Part shown: one piece after another, positions 28,650 through 36,645 of the stretch | Layout of the letters: each line of letters starts with the position of its first letter | How positions within the stretch are numbered: position 1 is the stretch's first letter | NCBI GenBank assembly: GCA_017548545.1 | Contig: JAFYZW010000009.1 | Location: 1 to 44,594, forward strand | Source: Bacteroidales bacterium | Lineage (GTDB): Bacteria; Bacteroidota; Bacteroidia; Bacteroidales; UBA3663 | Direction of reading: 5' to 3' | DNA length: 44,594 nucleotides | The notes under the pieces: model-generated | The model's database searches: none | What the model saw: only the letters and a program-made list of their open reading frames with translations | Told to the model about the DNA's origin: nothing | Position numbers and translations under genes: made by a program

Positions 28650-29087
28650 ATGCCCAACATTCACATCATAAAAGGCGAATTCAAGAAGCAGTTGGAACTG
28701 CAACTGGCTCCTGGTATTCGTGCCGGCTTCCCTTCGCCAGCCGAAGACTATCTGCATGATAGTCTGGACTTCAACCACGACCTGATACGCAATCCCGAAG
28801 CCACGTTCTATGGGCGTGTCGAGGGAGACTCGATGATTGAGGCAGGTATCTGTGACGGCGATTTAGCGGTTATTGATCGTTCCATCGAGCCACAGGATGG
28901 CGATATCGTTGTTGCTTTCATCAACGAGGAGTTCACCATCAAGTACCTTGACTTGACTCATCGTTCCGAGGGTTACATCGAACTTCGTCCTGCCAATCGT
29001 CGATTCAAACCTATCCGCATCAATGCCGAAGACGACTTCGAGGTGTGGGGCGTAGTGGTTTGGACTATTAAGCAGTGGAAACAATAG
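28650..29087 (+). CDS. umuD: UmuD-type SOS protein, S24 peptidase fold
   Basis: 145 residues. After RecA-stimulated self-cleavage, UmuD' forms DNA polymerase V with UmuC. The cleavage site is the Ala25-Gly26 bond in IRAGFPSPAEDY. The Ser-Lys dyad is Ser61 in EGDSMIEAGI and Lys98 in EFTIKYL. I start it at MPNIHI; the frame is open upstream only within pyrF. One base separates its stop from the umuC start. I see no recognisable LexA-type operator in front of it, though SOS operators in this phylum are poorly known to me. Confidence 0.93.
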   Translation: MPNIHIIKGEFKKQLELQLAPGIRAGFPSPAEDYLHDSLDFNHDLIRNPEATFYGRVEGDSMIEAGICDGDLAVIDRSIEPQDGDIVVAFINEEFTIKYLDLTHRSEGYIELRPANRRFKPIRINAEDDFEVWGVVVWTIKQWKQ

Positions 29088-29088
29088 G

Positions 29089-30384
29089 ATGTACGGCATC
29101 ATCGACTGCGATAACTGCTACGTCTCTTGCGAGCGTGTCTTTCGGCCCGACCTGAAGGACAAACCCGTCATCGTGTTATCGAATAATGACGGGTGTGTCG
29201 TTGCGCGCAGTAATGAGGCGAAGAAGTTGGGCATCAAGGCTGGTGTGCCCTTTTATCAGTTGGCCGAGAAGTTCCCCGATCAGAAGATTGCCGTCTTCTC
29301 CAGCAATTATGAGCTATATGGAGAACTGACAGGTCGCGTGGTCAGCATCATCAGGAAGGAAGCGCCTGCGTACTTCCGTTACAGCATCGACGAGTGCTTT
29401 GTTTATTTCAAAGACGTGGAGCAGGTGGATCTGATGCGGTGGGGCGAGAACCTGCACAAACGCATTAAGCGGAGCGTAGGTATGCCCGTTAGCATTGGCT
29501 TGGCACCTACTAAAACACTTGCTAAGATGGCTTCATTCTTTGCCAAGCGTCACTCGGGCTTTCGTCATTGCTGCCTTATCGATACCGACGAGAAGCGTAT
29601 CAGGGCCCTCAAGCTTTATTCCATCGATGAAGTGTGGGGCATCGGCCGACGCTATGCTGCAAGGCTCAAGTCAATGGGTGTCGAGACAGCATACGACTTT
29701 GCCTCACACAAGTTGTCGTGGGTCAAGGCTACATTCCGCAACATCGTTATCGAACGTACTTGGCGCGAGTTGAATGGCGAGGACTGCGTGCCAAACGAAG
29801 AGATGGCTCGCAAGCAGAGCATTTGCACCAGCCGCTCGTTCAATGGCATGATTACCGATCTTGAAGGACTTCGTACCCATGTGTCGAACTATGCCGCGCG
29901 TTGCGCCGAGAAGTTGCGTCAGGAAGGGTCGGTAGCCTCCATCGTGAGTGTCTTTCTCTATACCAATCCTTTCCGCGAAGATCTGCCGCAGTACACCAGT
30001 TTCATGGAGACACGTCTTCCCGTGGCCACCAACAGCACTGTAGAGATTGTCAAGGCAGCCTACGAAGTGCTTCGACAACTCTATCGCGAGGGCTATCAAT
30101 ATAAGAAGGCAGGCGTAATCGTCATGGGCATCGGTCCGAAGAGCCCCGTCCAGCTGGATCTCTTCGATTACAACGCCGACCAGTTCCAAAAAATGAAGCG
30201 TCTTGATGCCGTCATCGACCGCATCAATAAGGTCAATGGCACAGAGACAATCGTTCTGGGATCACAACAATATACGCGCCGCGACGGCAAGGGAAAGGCC
30301 AATGTCTTCGCCAACGCCATCAAGCATGACTACCGCAGCAAGAATCCCACCACACGTTGGAGTGACATCATAGTGTTGAAATAG
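29089..30384 (+). CDS. umuC: DNA polymerase V catalytic subunit (Y family)
   Basis: 431 residues. Performs error-prone translesion synthesis. Catalytic carboxylates lie in IIDCDNCYVSCE (Asp6) and SIDECF (Asp101, Glu102). The LKLYSIDEVWGIG helix-hairpin-helix region and little-finger domain follow. A beta-clamp binding motif QLDLF is at residues 355-359. Adjacent umuD gives the complete pol V operon, which in Bacteroidetes occurs both as core and as mobile-element cargo; nothing here indicates mobility. A terminator follows the stop. Confidence 0.95.
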   Translation: MYGIIDCDNCYVSCERVFRPDLKDKPVIVLSNNDGCVVARSNEAKKLGIKAGVPFYQLAEKFPDQKIAVFSSNYELYGELTGRVVSIIRKEAPAYFRYSIDECFVYFKDVEQVDLMRWGENLHKRIKRSVGMPVSIGLAPTKTLAKMASFFAKRHSGFRHCCLIDTDEKRIRALKLYSIDEVWGIGRRYAARLKSMGVETAYDFASHKLSWVKATFRNIVIERTWRELNGEDCVPNEEMARKQSICTSRSFNGMITDLEGLRTHVSNYAARCAEKLRQEGSVASIVSVFLYTNPFREDLPQYTSFMETRLPVATNSTVEIVKAAYEVLRQLYREGYQYKKAGVIVMGIGPKSPVQLDLFDYNADQFQKMKRLDAVIDRINKVNGTETIVLGSQQYTRRDGKGKANVFANAIKHDYRSKNPTTRWSDIIVLK

Positions 30385-30390
30385 GAAAAG

Positions 30391-30432
30391 AAGAATGCGC
30401 CAAGAAACATCTTTCTTGACGCATTCTTTTTT
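30391..30432. terminator. Rho-independent terminator between umuC and the M13 peptidase gene
   Basis: AAGAATGCGCCAAGAAA (30391-30407) pairs with TTTCTTGACGCATTCTT (30412-30428) with one mismatch, then T-rich to 30432. Flanking A and T tracts let it act on both convergent transcripts. Confidence 0.92.
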
Positions 30433-30456
30433 AGTTTATTGATTCAAAGTTAGGAG

Positions 30457-32484
30457 TTACCAGATGTTGACACGGTTCTCGGGAGCAACATAAAGCTTGT
30501 CACCCTCCTTGATGTCGAAAGCCTTGTACCATTCATCGCACTGAGCTACGCCACCATTGACGCGGAGGAAGTTGGCCGAGTGAACATCGACGAGGGCGAG
30601 GCGGCGGAGAATCTCCTCGGTGCTGACACCAGCCCATACGTTGGCATAGGAGAGGAAGAAGCGCTGTTCGGGAGTGAACCCGTTCTCGTCACCCATGTAG
30701 GTCTTCGAACCCTGCTGCTTGGCGAGCTGGAGAGCCTGGAAGGCAATGTTGAGACCGCCGTGGTCGGCCAGGTTCTCACCGAGGCACTGGTGTCCGTTGC
30801 TGTGGAGTTCGCCGGGGATTACCCAAAGCGAGTCGAAATAGACGGCCATCTGCTCGGCAGGCACCTTGAAGGCCTCGACGTCGGCATCCGACCACCACTG
30901 GCGCAGATTGCCCTCCTTGTCGTACTGACGACCCTGATCGTCGAAACCGTGAGTCATCTCGTGGCCGATGACTACGCCGATGGCACCGTAGTTGACAGCA
31001 TCGTCAAAGTCCTTCGAGAAGAAAGGAGGCTGCAGGATGCCGGCGGGGAAGCAGATCTCGTTGGTCGTGGGGTTGTAGTAGGCATTGACGGTCTGGGGAG
31101 TCATATACCACTCATCCTTATCGACGGGCTTGTTGTAGTGCTTCTCCTTGTCGAGGTTCCAATAGAACTTGCTGATGGCATACACGTTATCGACGAGAGT
31201 CTTCTCGGGGTCAACAGTGAGGCCAGAGATGTCCTCCCACTTGTCGGGATAACCAATCTTGATGTAGAAGGTGCTGAGTTTCTCGAGGGCAGCCTGCTTG
31301 GTCTCTTCGCTCATCCAGCTCTGTGCCTTGATGCGCTCGCCAAGGATGGTCTGCAGGTTGTGGACGAGGTCGAGCATCATTTGCTTCGACTCGGCGGGGA
31401 AGTACTTCTCGACATACATCTGGCCTACGGCTTCGCCCATGAGACCATCGACACGGTTCACAGCGCGACGCCAACGTGGCTGCTGCTCCTTGGCACCGGT
31501 GAGCTTCTGGTTGTAGCGGAAGTTCTCATCGACGAACTCGTCGCTGGTGAGGCCGCAGAGACTGCTGATGGTCTGCCACTCGTAGATTGACTTGAGGTCC
31601 TCGAGAGGAGCCTTCATCAAGATCTCGCAAGCCTTGGCAACGGGTGCAGGCTGGCCGAGGTCGATCTCGTCGGTCTGGTCGTAGCCATAGTTCTTGAAAT
31701 AGGTGTCCCAGTCGAACTTGCACAACTTGCTGGCTTCAGCAACCGACATCTTGTGGTAGTTGCCCTCGGGATCGCGGAGTTCTTCCATTGAGAAGCTGAC
31801 CTTGGCAATCTGGGTCTCGTACTTCAGGAGGTTCTCCATCTTGGCCTTGGCTACCTTCTCGGTGGCACCGGTGAGCTTGTAGATGTTGACGATGTGCTCC
31901 TTGAAAGCCTCACGCACCTTGACGATAGCGGGGTCATCAGAGAGGTAATAGTCGCGGTTGCCCAAGCTGAGGCCGCCTTGGCCCACGCCTACGATGTTGA
32001 TCTTGGCGTTCTTCTGGTCAGCACCGATACCGATGCCGAAAAGAAGGTCGTCGTGCTCGGTGGCCATCATCTTGAGGAGTTCCTCACGGGTCTTGATGGC
32101 ATTCACCTTATCGACGTAAGGCTTGATGGCGTCAAAACCCTCACGGTTAAGACGAACGGAGTCCATTGAGAGGTTATAGAGATCGCCGATCTTCTGTGCT
32201 ATTGAGCCTGGTTCGTTCTGTTGTGCGGCAATGCCCTGGATGAGTTCGGCGAGCTGCTTGGTGTTGTCGTCGCCGAGCTTGGTGAATGAGCCCCAGCGTG
32301 GGAACATGGCGGGCTGTGGGTTGTTGTCAATCCAATGGCCGGTGGCGTACTGGAAGAAATCATCGCCAGGGTTAGCGGTGATGTCCATGTTGCTGTACTC
32401 AAGTCCTGTGGTCTTGTCAGCATTTTTCTGGCAGCCGGTGAGGGCTGCTGCGCAGATTGCGCTCATAAGGATTAGTTTTTTCAT
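30457..32484 (-). CDS. pepO: M13 family metallopeptidase (PepO/neprilysin-like), lipoprotein
   Basis: 675 residues. It begins with a lipoprotein signal (MKKLILMSAICAAALTGCQ, Cys18), so it is anchored in the envelope. The M13 N-domain (NPGDDFFQYATGHWIDNN) and catalytic domain are complete: NAYYNP, the zinc motif HEMTH (His508, Glu509, His512) and GENLADHGG with the third ligand Glu. The C-terminus VNIW takes the place of the common CxVW. It cleaves oligopeptides in the periplasm or at the surface. An open frame extends 38 codons further, but that stretch is the 9-base periodic spacer and part of mazG translated, giving a Ser/Asp/Tyr-rich artefact. ATG 32484 is the start. Confidence 0.94.
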   Translation of the reverse strand: MKKLILMSAICAAALTGCQKNADKTTGLEYSNMDITANPGDDFFQYATGHWIDNNPQPAMFPRWGSFTKLGDDNTKQLAELIQGIAAQQNEPGSIAQKIGDLYNLSMDSVRLNREGFDAIKPYVDKVNAIKTREELLKMMATEHDDLLFGIGIGADQKNAKINIVGVGQGGLSLGNRDYYLSDDPAIVKVREAFKEHIVNIYKLTGATEKVAKAKMENLLKYETQIAKVSFSMEELRDPEGNYHKMSVAEASKLCKFDWDTYFKNYGYDQTDEIDLGQPAPVAKACEILMKAPLEDLKSIYEWQTISSLCGLTSDEFVDENFRYNQKLTGAKEQQPRWRRAVNRVDGLMGEAVGQMYVEKYFPAESKQMMLDLVHNLQTILGERIKAQSWMSEETKQAALEKLSTFYIKIGYPDKWEDISGLTVDPEKTLVDNVYAISKFYWNLDKEKHYNKPVDKDEWYMTPQTVNAYYNPTTNEICFPAGILQPPFFSKDFDDAVNYGAIGVVIGHEMTHGFDDQGRQYDKEGNLRQWWSDADVEAFKVPAEQMAVYFDSLWVIPGELHSNGHQCLGENLADHGGLNIAFQALQLAKQQGSKTYMGDENGFTPEQRFFLSYANVWAGVSTEEILRRLALVDVHSANFLRVNGGVAQCDEWYKAFDIKEGDKLYVAPENRVNIW

Positions 32485-32502
32485 TTTGGGGTTTATAATT
32501 AT

Positions 32503-32542
32503 TTGATCGGAGTGATCGGATGAGTTGGAGTATTCTGAACGG
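32503..32542. repeat. 9-base periodic intergenic spacer, ACTCCGATC type
   Basis: In the direction of transcription (minus strand) the units are GTTCAGAAT, ACTCCAACT, CATCCGATC, ACTCCGATC. It lies six bases after the mazG stop and ends 18 bases before the pepO start. Its unit is close to that of the spacers at 27738 and 35397. Confidence 0.85.
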
Positions 32543-32548
32543 CTGGGT

Positions 32549-33391
32549 TTACAGCCCCTTGCCCTTGGCTTCGTCCCAAAGGGCATCCATCTCGGCAAGG
32601 GTCATGTCGGTGAGCAGGCGTCCTTGATTGCGTGCTTCTGTCTCGACGTAGGTGAATCGACGCAGGAATTTCTGGTTGGTCTTCTCTAAGGCATTGTCGG
32701 GTTTGATCTTGTATAGACGTGCTGCATTGATGAGGCTGAAGAGCAGGTCGCCGAATTCGCTTTCGGCCTGTTCGCGGTCCATGTGCCCCACTTCGGCTTC
32801 AAATTCGCTGATTTCCTCTTTGACTTTTTGCCAGACGTCTTCGCGCTGCTCCCAGTCAAAGCCGGCATTGCGTGCCTTGTCCTGCATGCGATAGGCTTTG
32901 ATGAGCGAGGGAAGACTGGCAGGAATGCCAGCGAGGATGGTCTTGTTGCCGTCCTTCTCTTTCTGCTTGACCATTTCCCAAAGCCGAGACACATCATCAG
33001 CGTTGCCGACATTCTCTCCGCCGCGCACTCCTACCTGCGAGATGAGTGAACCATCGGGATTAAAGACGTGCGGATGACGGAAGACGAGCTTGTCGCACAT
33101 TGAATTGCAGATGTCGGCAAAGTCGAACTGACCTTTCTCTTCACCAAACATGGCGTAGAAGAAGATCTGTTCGAGTACGTCACCGCATTCCTTCTTTATT
33201 TCGTTCGGGTCGCCCTTGATAAGAGCCTCACCGAGTTCATAGACTTCTTCGATGGAGTTCTGGCGGATGGACTCGTTGGTCTGCTTGGAATCCCAAGGGC
33301 AGTCTTTACGGAGGGTTTGCATCACGCCTAAGGCACGTGCAAAGGCAGCGAGCTTCTGGTCGAGATTAGGGACTTCGAGGTGCTGTTCCAT
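32549..33391 (-). CDS. mazG: Nucleoside triphosphate pyrophosphohydrolase
   Basis: 280 residues with two MazG domains. The first holds CPWDSKQTNESIRQNSIEE with VYELGEALIKGDPNEIKKECGD, i.e. the EExxE helix and downstream ExxD. The second has ESEFGDLLFSLINAARLYKI. The enzyme hydrolyses NTPs and dNTPs to monophosphates and pyrophosphate, cleaning the pool and lowering ppGpp in Escherichia coli. It is expressed from its own promoter at 33415-33445 and is followed, after a periodic spacer, by pepO on the same strand. Confidence 0.95.
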   Translation of the reverse strand: MEQHLEVPNLDQKLAAFARALGVMQTLRKDCPWDSKQTNESIRQNSIEEVYELGEALIKGDPNEIKKECGDVLEQIFFYAMFGEEKGQFDFADICNSMCDKLVFRHPHVFNPDGSLISQVGVRGGENVGNADDVSRLWEMVKQKEKDGNKTILAGIPASLPSLIKAYRMQDKARNAGFDWEQREDVWQKVKEEISEFEAEVGHMDREQAESEFGDLLFSLINAARLYKIKPDNALEKTNQKFLRRFTYVETEARNQGRLLTDMTLAEMDALWDEAKGKGL

Positions 33392-33414
33392 AGCTATTTA
33401 ATCACTTTTGGGCG

Positions 33415-33445
33415 CAAAAATAATGAAAATTGTCGGAATCTCCAA
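33415..33445 (-). promoter_or_regulatory. Promoter of mazG
   Basis: On the minus strand: TTG at 33445-33443 (in TTTGG), a 20-base spacer, then TATTTTTG at 33422-33415. Confidence 0.72.
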
Positions 33446-33550
33446 ATATATTCGTCTTTTTGCGCTTCAAAAATCTGATTAAGCGCAGGGATTTGCTTTT
33501 TTGTTTGGTTAAATAATCAATGATAACGGTAGCAAAAGAAAAAGATCTAG

Positions 33551-35389
33551 TTAAAGTGACTGCATGTCATTCAGCTTCTTATAGTAGCCGCCGAGTGCAA
33601 TCAGTTCCTCATGCGTGCCACGTTCAACTATCTGCCCTTCGTGGAGCACACAGATCTCATCGGCGTTCTTGATGGTCGAAAGGCGGTGGGCGATGGCGAT
33701 GGTCGTACGGCTCTTCATGAGGCGTTCAAGAGCCTCCTGCACAAGTCGTTCCGACTCGGTATCGAGGGCCGAGGTGGCTTCGTCGAGGATGAGGATGGGC
33801 GGGTTCTTGAGGATGGCGCGTGCGATACTGAGACGCTGGCGTTGGCCGCCCGACAGGCGTCCGCCACGGTCGCCAATCATGGTCTGATAGCCATGTTCTG
33901 TTTCCATGATGAAGTCGTGGGCATTGGCGATGCGGGCAGCTGCCTCTACTTCGGCTTGGGTAGCGCTATCGACGCCGAAGGTGATGTTGTTGAAGATGGT
34001 GTCGTTGAAGAGGATTGCCTCTTGGTTGACGTTTCCGATGAGGGCGCGCAAATCACCGATACGCACGTCGCGCACGTCCTTGCCATCGACGAGGATTTGT
34101 CCTTCGAGCACGTCATGATATCGTGGCACGAGATCGACCAGTGTGGATTTGCCGGAACCTGACTGTCCGACGAGGGCAATGGTCTTGCCTTTGGGAACAG
34201 TGAGGTTGATGTCGCGCAATACGAGGGTTTCGGAATTCCTGTATCGGAAGGAAACGTCCTTGAATTCAATACCCTGGTCGAAGCTTTTGAGTTCCTGGGG
34301 ATTGGTGGGGTCGGTGATGGGATTCTCGGCCTTGAGTATCATGTCGATGCGATCCATCGACGCAAGACCTTGCGGCACGTTGTAGAACGCCTTCGAAAAA
34401 TCCTTCAACGGGTTGATGACGCTATAGAGGATGACCAGATAGTAGATGAACATGGCTGCATCCATCGACGAGTTGCCGCCCAGAATCAGCCAGCCACCAA
34501 ACCAGAGAACAATGACGATAAGCACGGTGCCCATGAACTCGGACGTTGGGTGAGCCGACGATTGACGGATGGCCATGCTGTTGAGCGCACTGCGATAGAT
34601 GTCGTTGGTGCGCGTGAAACGCTGCATCATCTTGCTCTCGGCGATGAATGCCTTGATGACACGCAGTCCGCCCAGCGTCTCATCGAGTTCGGTCATGATT
34701 TCGCCCCACTGGTCCTGTACGAATTGTGATTTACGTTTCAGCTTACGGCTCACCGAGCCCATGATCCAACCGGCGATGGGGATGAAGAGCAGGACGAAGA
34801 TGGTAAGCTTCCAGCTAAGTACGAACATCGTGAAGAAGCATACCAGGATGGCGATGGGCGACTTGACAAGCATATCGACCGACGAGGTCAATGCCGTCTC
34901 GACCACCTGTACATCGGCGCTCATGCGTGCTGTGATGTCGCCCTTGCGCTCTTCGCTGAAGAAAGAAAGAGGCAGGCGCAAAACCTTATTGTAGAGTTCC
35001 AGACGGATGTCCTTGGTGATACCCGTACGGAAAGGTATCATCACAGCCGACGAAGCAAAGTAGGAAGCGGTCTTGATGGCTGTCATCACAATGAGTATCA
35101 CACCCATGGCAATGAGCGTCCACAATGCGCCATGGTCGGCGATGAGCTGGCTCACATACCAGTAGGCATCGTTGATGAGCACGTCCTTGTCGAGATGCGA
35201 CCAGTCGATGGCCTGATAGACGTATTCCTGCCGATCCACCTGGAAAAGGATTTGCAGAATGGGAACCAGGGCGGCAAACGAGAAGATGTTGAGCCACTGG
35301 CTCAAGAAGTTCAGGATGATCGACCACACCAGATTGGCCTTGTATGGACGTATATATCGCCGGATGACTTGGAAAAACTGTTTTACCAT
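33551..35389 (-). CDS. ABC exporter, fused permease and ATPase (MsbA-like)
   Basis: 612 residues. The N-terminal half has six membrane helices (among them WTLIAMGVILIVMTAIKTASYF and FIYYLVILYSVINPL). The C-terminal ATPase has Walker A GQSGSGKST, Q-loop GNVNQEAILF, signature LSGGQRQRLS and Walker B PILILDEATSALD, plus the switch His of AIAHRLST. It works as a homodimer that exports a lipid, peptide or drug. Lipid A flippase activity is a common assignment for this branch, but the cargo is not readable. It follows the LysR gene on the same strand, separated by the longest periodic spacer. Confidence 0.9.
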   Translation of the reverse strand: MVKQFFQVIRRYIRPYKANLVWSIILNFLSQWLNIFSFAALVPILQILFQVDRQEYVYQAIDWSHLDKDVLINDAYWYVSQLIADHGALWTLIAMGVILIVMTAIKTASYFASSAVMIPFRTGITKDIRLELYNKVLRLPLSFFSEERKGDITARMSADVQVVETALTSSVDMLVKSPIAILVCFFTMFVLSWKLTIFVLLFIPIAGWIMGSVSRKLKRKSQFVQDQWGEIMTELDETLGGLRVIKAFIAESKMMQRFTRTNDIYRSALNSMAIRQSSAHPTSEFMGTVLIVIVLWFGGWLILGGNSSMDAAMFIYYLVILYSVINPLKDFSKAFYNVPQGLASMDRIDMILKAENPITDPTNPQELKSFDQGIEFKDVSFRYRNSETLVLRDINLTVPKGKTIALVGQSGSGKSTLVDLVPRYHDVLEGQILVDGKDVRDVRIGDLRALIGNVNQEAILFNDTIFNNITFGVDSATQAEVEAAARIANAHDFIMETEHGYQTMIGDRGGRLSGGQRQRLSIARAILKNPPILILDEATSALDTESERLVQEALERLMKSRTTIAIAHRLSTIKNADEICVLHEGQIVERGTHEELIALGGYYKKLNDMQSL

Positions 35390-35396
35390 GTTTTTT

Positions 35397-35477
35397 GAAA
35401 ACTCTGAAAACTCGGAATTATCGGATTGCTTTGAGTATTCATATTACTTTGAGTATTCCGATCACTCCGATTATGGA
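35397..35477. repeat. Nine consecutive 9-mers filling an intergenic gap
   Basis: Plus-strand units: GAAAACTCT, GAAAACTCG, GAATTATCG, GATTGCTTT, GAGTATTCA, TATTACTTT, GAGTATTCC, GATCACTCC, GATTATGGA. They end exactly at the stop codon of the LysR gene (35478-35480) and begin seven bases from the ABC exporter start. Neighbouring units are most alike, as in stepwise duplication. Confidence 0.93.
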
Positions 35478-36407
35478 TTAGATTGTGATCTTGAACTTGA
35501 GTATTCGCTCCTTGAGCATCTCCTTGGGCACGACATGCTTCACGGCTTCGGCAACAATGTTCAGCATTCGTTCACGCAAGTAATCCTGACGGATGACCAG
35601 CGAAATGGTGCGGAAAAACTTCGGTCCTTGGATGGAGCGCAGATTGCGCTGCATATCGGCAGGCAAGGCATTGCGGAAGAGCTCAGGGATGAGCGTATAG
35701 CCGCCGTTGGTATTGACGAGGTTGATGAGCGTATGCAGACCGCCTTGTACGATGGTCGTATTGTGGAACGTCTCCTTGTGTGTAATGTTGGAGAGTTGGG
35801 GGTAGTGATCATGGAAGGCACGCATGGCCCAAATGCCACCGTCGAACAGATCTTCAGCGCGCAGCGAGTCGCGCTGCCAAAGCGGGGAGGTGGGCGACAC
35901 ATAAAGCAAGAAACGCTCGGTGTAAAGCTCTATCTCCAGAAGGTTGGTGTCCTTGATCTCCGTGCCCGAAACGATGGCCATGTCGAGTTCGGCTCGCTGG
36001 ATACGCTCGATGAGCTGTTCAGCAAACGACTCGGTCACTGTGGTGTGCACGTTAGGAAATTCCTGGCGCATCACCTTGGCCATGGCAGGGTAGAGGTAGG
36101 GGGCAACCGACGGAATGATGCCGATGAAGAGATTGCCCTTGTCGGATTCCTTCTCGTTGAGGACAAGGTCGCGGAGTTGCTGCGAATTGTGGAGGATGAC
36201 ACGTGCCTGGCTGATAATGCGTTTGCCCAGCGCGGTAGGTTCGATGGGATGCTTCGAACGATCGAAGATCACCACATCAATCTCCTGCTCCAACTTGGCA
36301 ATGGTAGTGCTGAGCGTCGATTGCGTCACTCCACACGCGGTGGCCGCATTCACGAAGTGACGATGCGTATCAACGGCTACAATATACTCCAATTGTTGGA
36401 AGGTCAT
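35478..36407 (-). CDS. LysR-family regulator, OxyR-like but without redox cysteines
   Basis: 309 residues. The N-terminal winged helix-turn-helix is MTFQQLEYIVAVDTHRHF followed by AATACGVTQSTLSTTIAKLE. The effector domain follows from about residue 90, and the overall similarity is to OxyR proteins of Bacteroidetes. However, the only Cys is Cys25 in the DNA-binding domain. The segment where OxyR has its peroxide-sensing Cys (GHCLRDQ) reads GGIWAMRAFHDH. Direct thiol-based peroxide sensing is therefore unlikely, and a small-molecule ligand is more probable. It is divergent from nrdD with overlapping promoters, so it may control nrdD as well as the ABC exporter downstream; that is inference from position. 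Confidence 0.85.
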   Translation of the reverse strand: MTFQQLEYIVAVDTHRHFVNAATACGVTQSTLSTTIAKLEQEIDVVIFDRSKHPIEPTALGKRIISQARVILHNSQQLRDLVLNEKESDKGNLFIGIIPSVAPYLYPAMAKVMRQEFPNVHTTVTESFAEQLIERIQRAELDMAIVSGTEIKDTNLLEIELYTERFLLYVSPTSPLWQRDSLRAEDLFDGGIWAMRAFHDHYPQLSNITHKETFHNTTIVQGGLHTLINLVNTNGGYTLIPELFRNALPADMQRNLRSIQGPKFFRTISLVIRQDYLRERMLNIVAEAVKHVVPKEMLKERILKFKITI

Positions 36408-36510
36408 CCTGGAATGTTAAAAAATTTAATACTTGTGGAGACGTGCTATTTTGCCTTACGAATTGTTGTTTCTAAGCAACGGAAAAGGACATTATTGATT
36501 TTTATCGATG

Positions 36511-36543
36511 CAAAGATAGAAAAAATCTGTTTGCATAGGTCAA
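36511..36543 (-). promoter_or_regulatory. Promoter of the LysR gene
   Basis: On the minus strand: TTG at 36543-36541, a 22-base spacer, then TATCTTTG at 36518-36511. It interlocks with the nrdD promoter. Confidence 0.6.
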
Positions 36544-36561
36544 ATCTTTTCCATAATTTTG
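36530..36561 (+). promoter_or_regulatory. Promoter of nrdD
   Basis: TTTG at 36530-36533, a 20-base spacer, then TAATTTTG at 36554-36561. Its -33 element lies between the -33 and -7 elements of the opposing LysR promoter. Confidence 0.72.
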
Positions 36562-36645
36562 CAGCCGCAAATGAAAAAACTGTGCTTTTTCCCTTTTTGC
36601 AACCCGTGATTTGTATTTTTCTAACTATTCACTTTTTTAATACAC

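Noticed and set aside
30580..31590. A 336-codon open frame antisense to the M13 peptidase
   Set aside because: The peptidase is full length with all zinc ligands. The antisense frame has no recognisable features.
32485..32598. N-terminal extension of the M13 peptidase
   Set aside because: The extension is the periodic spacer and the end of mazG in translation. The lipoprotein signal at MKKLIL marks the true start.
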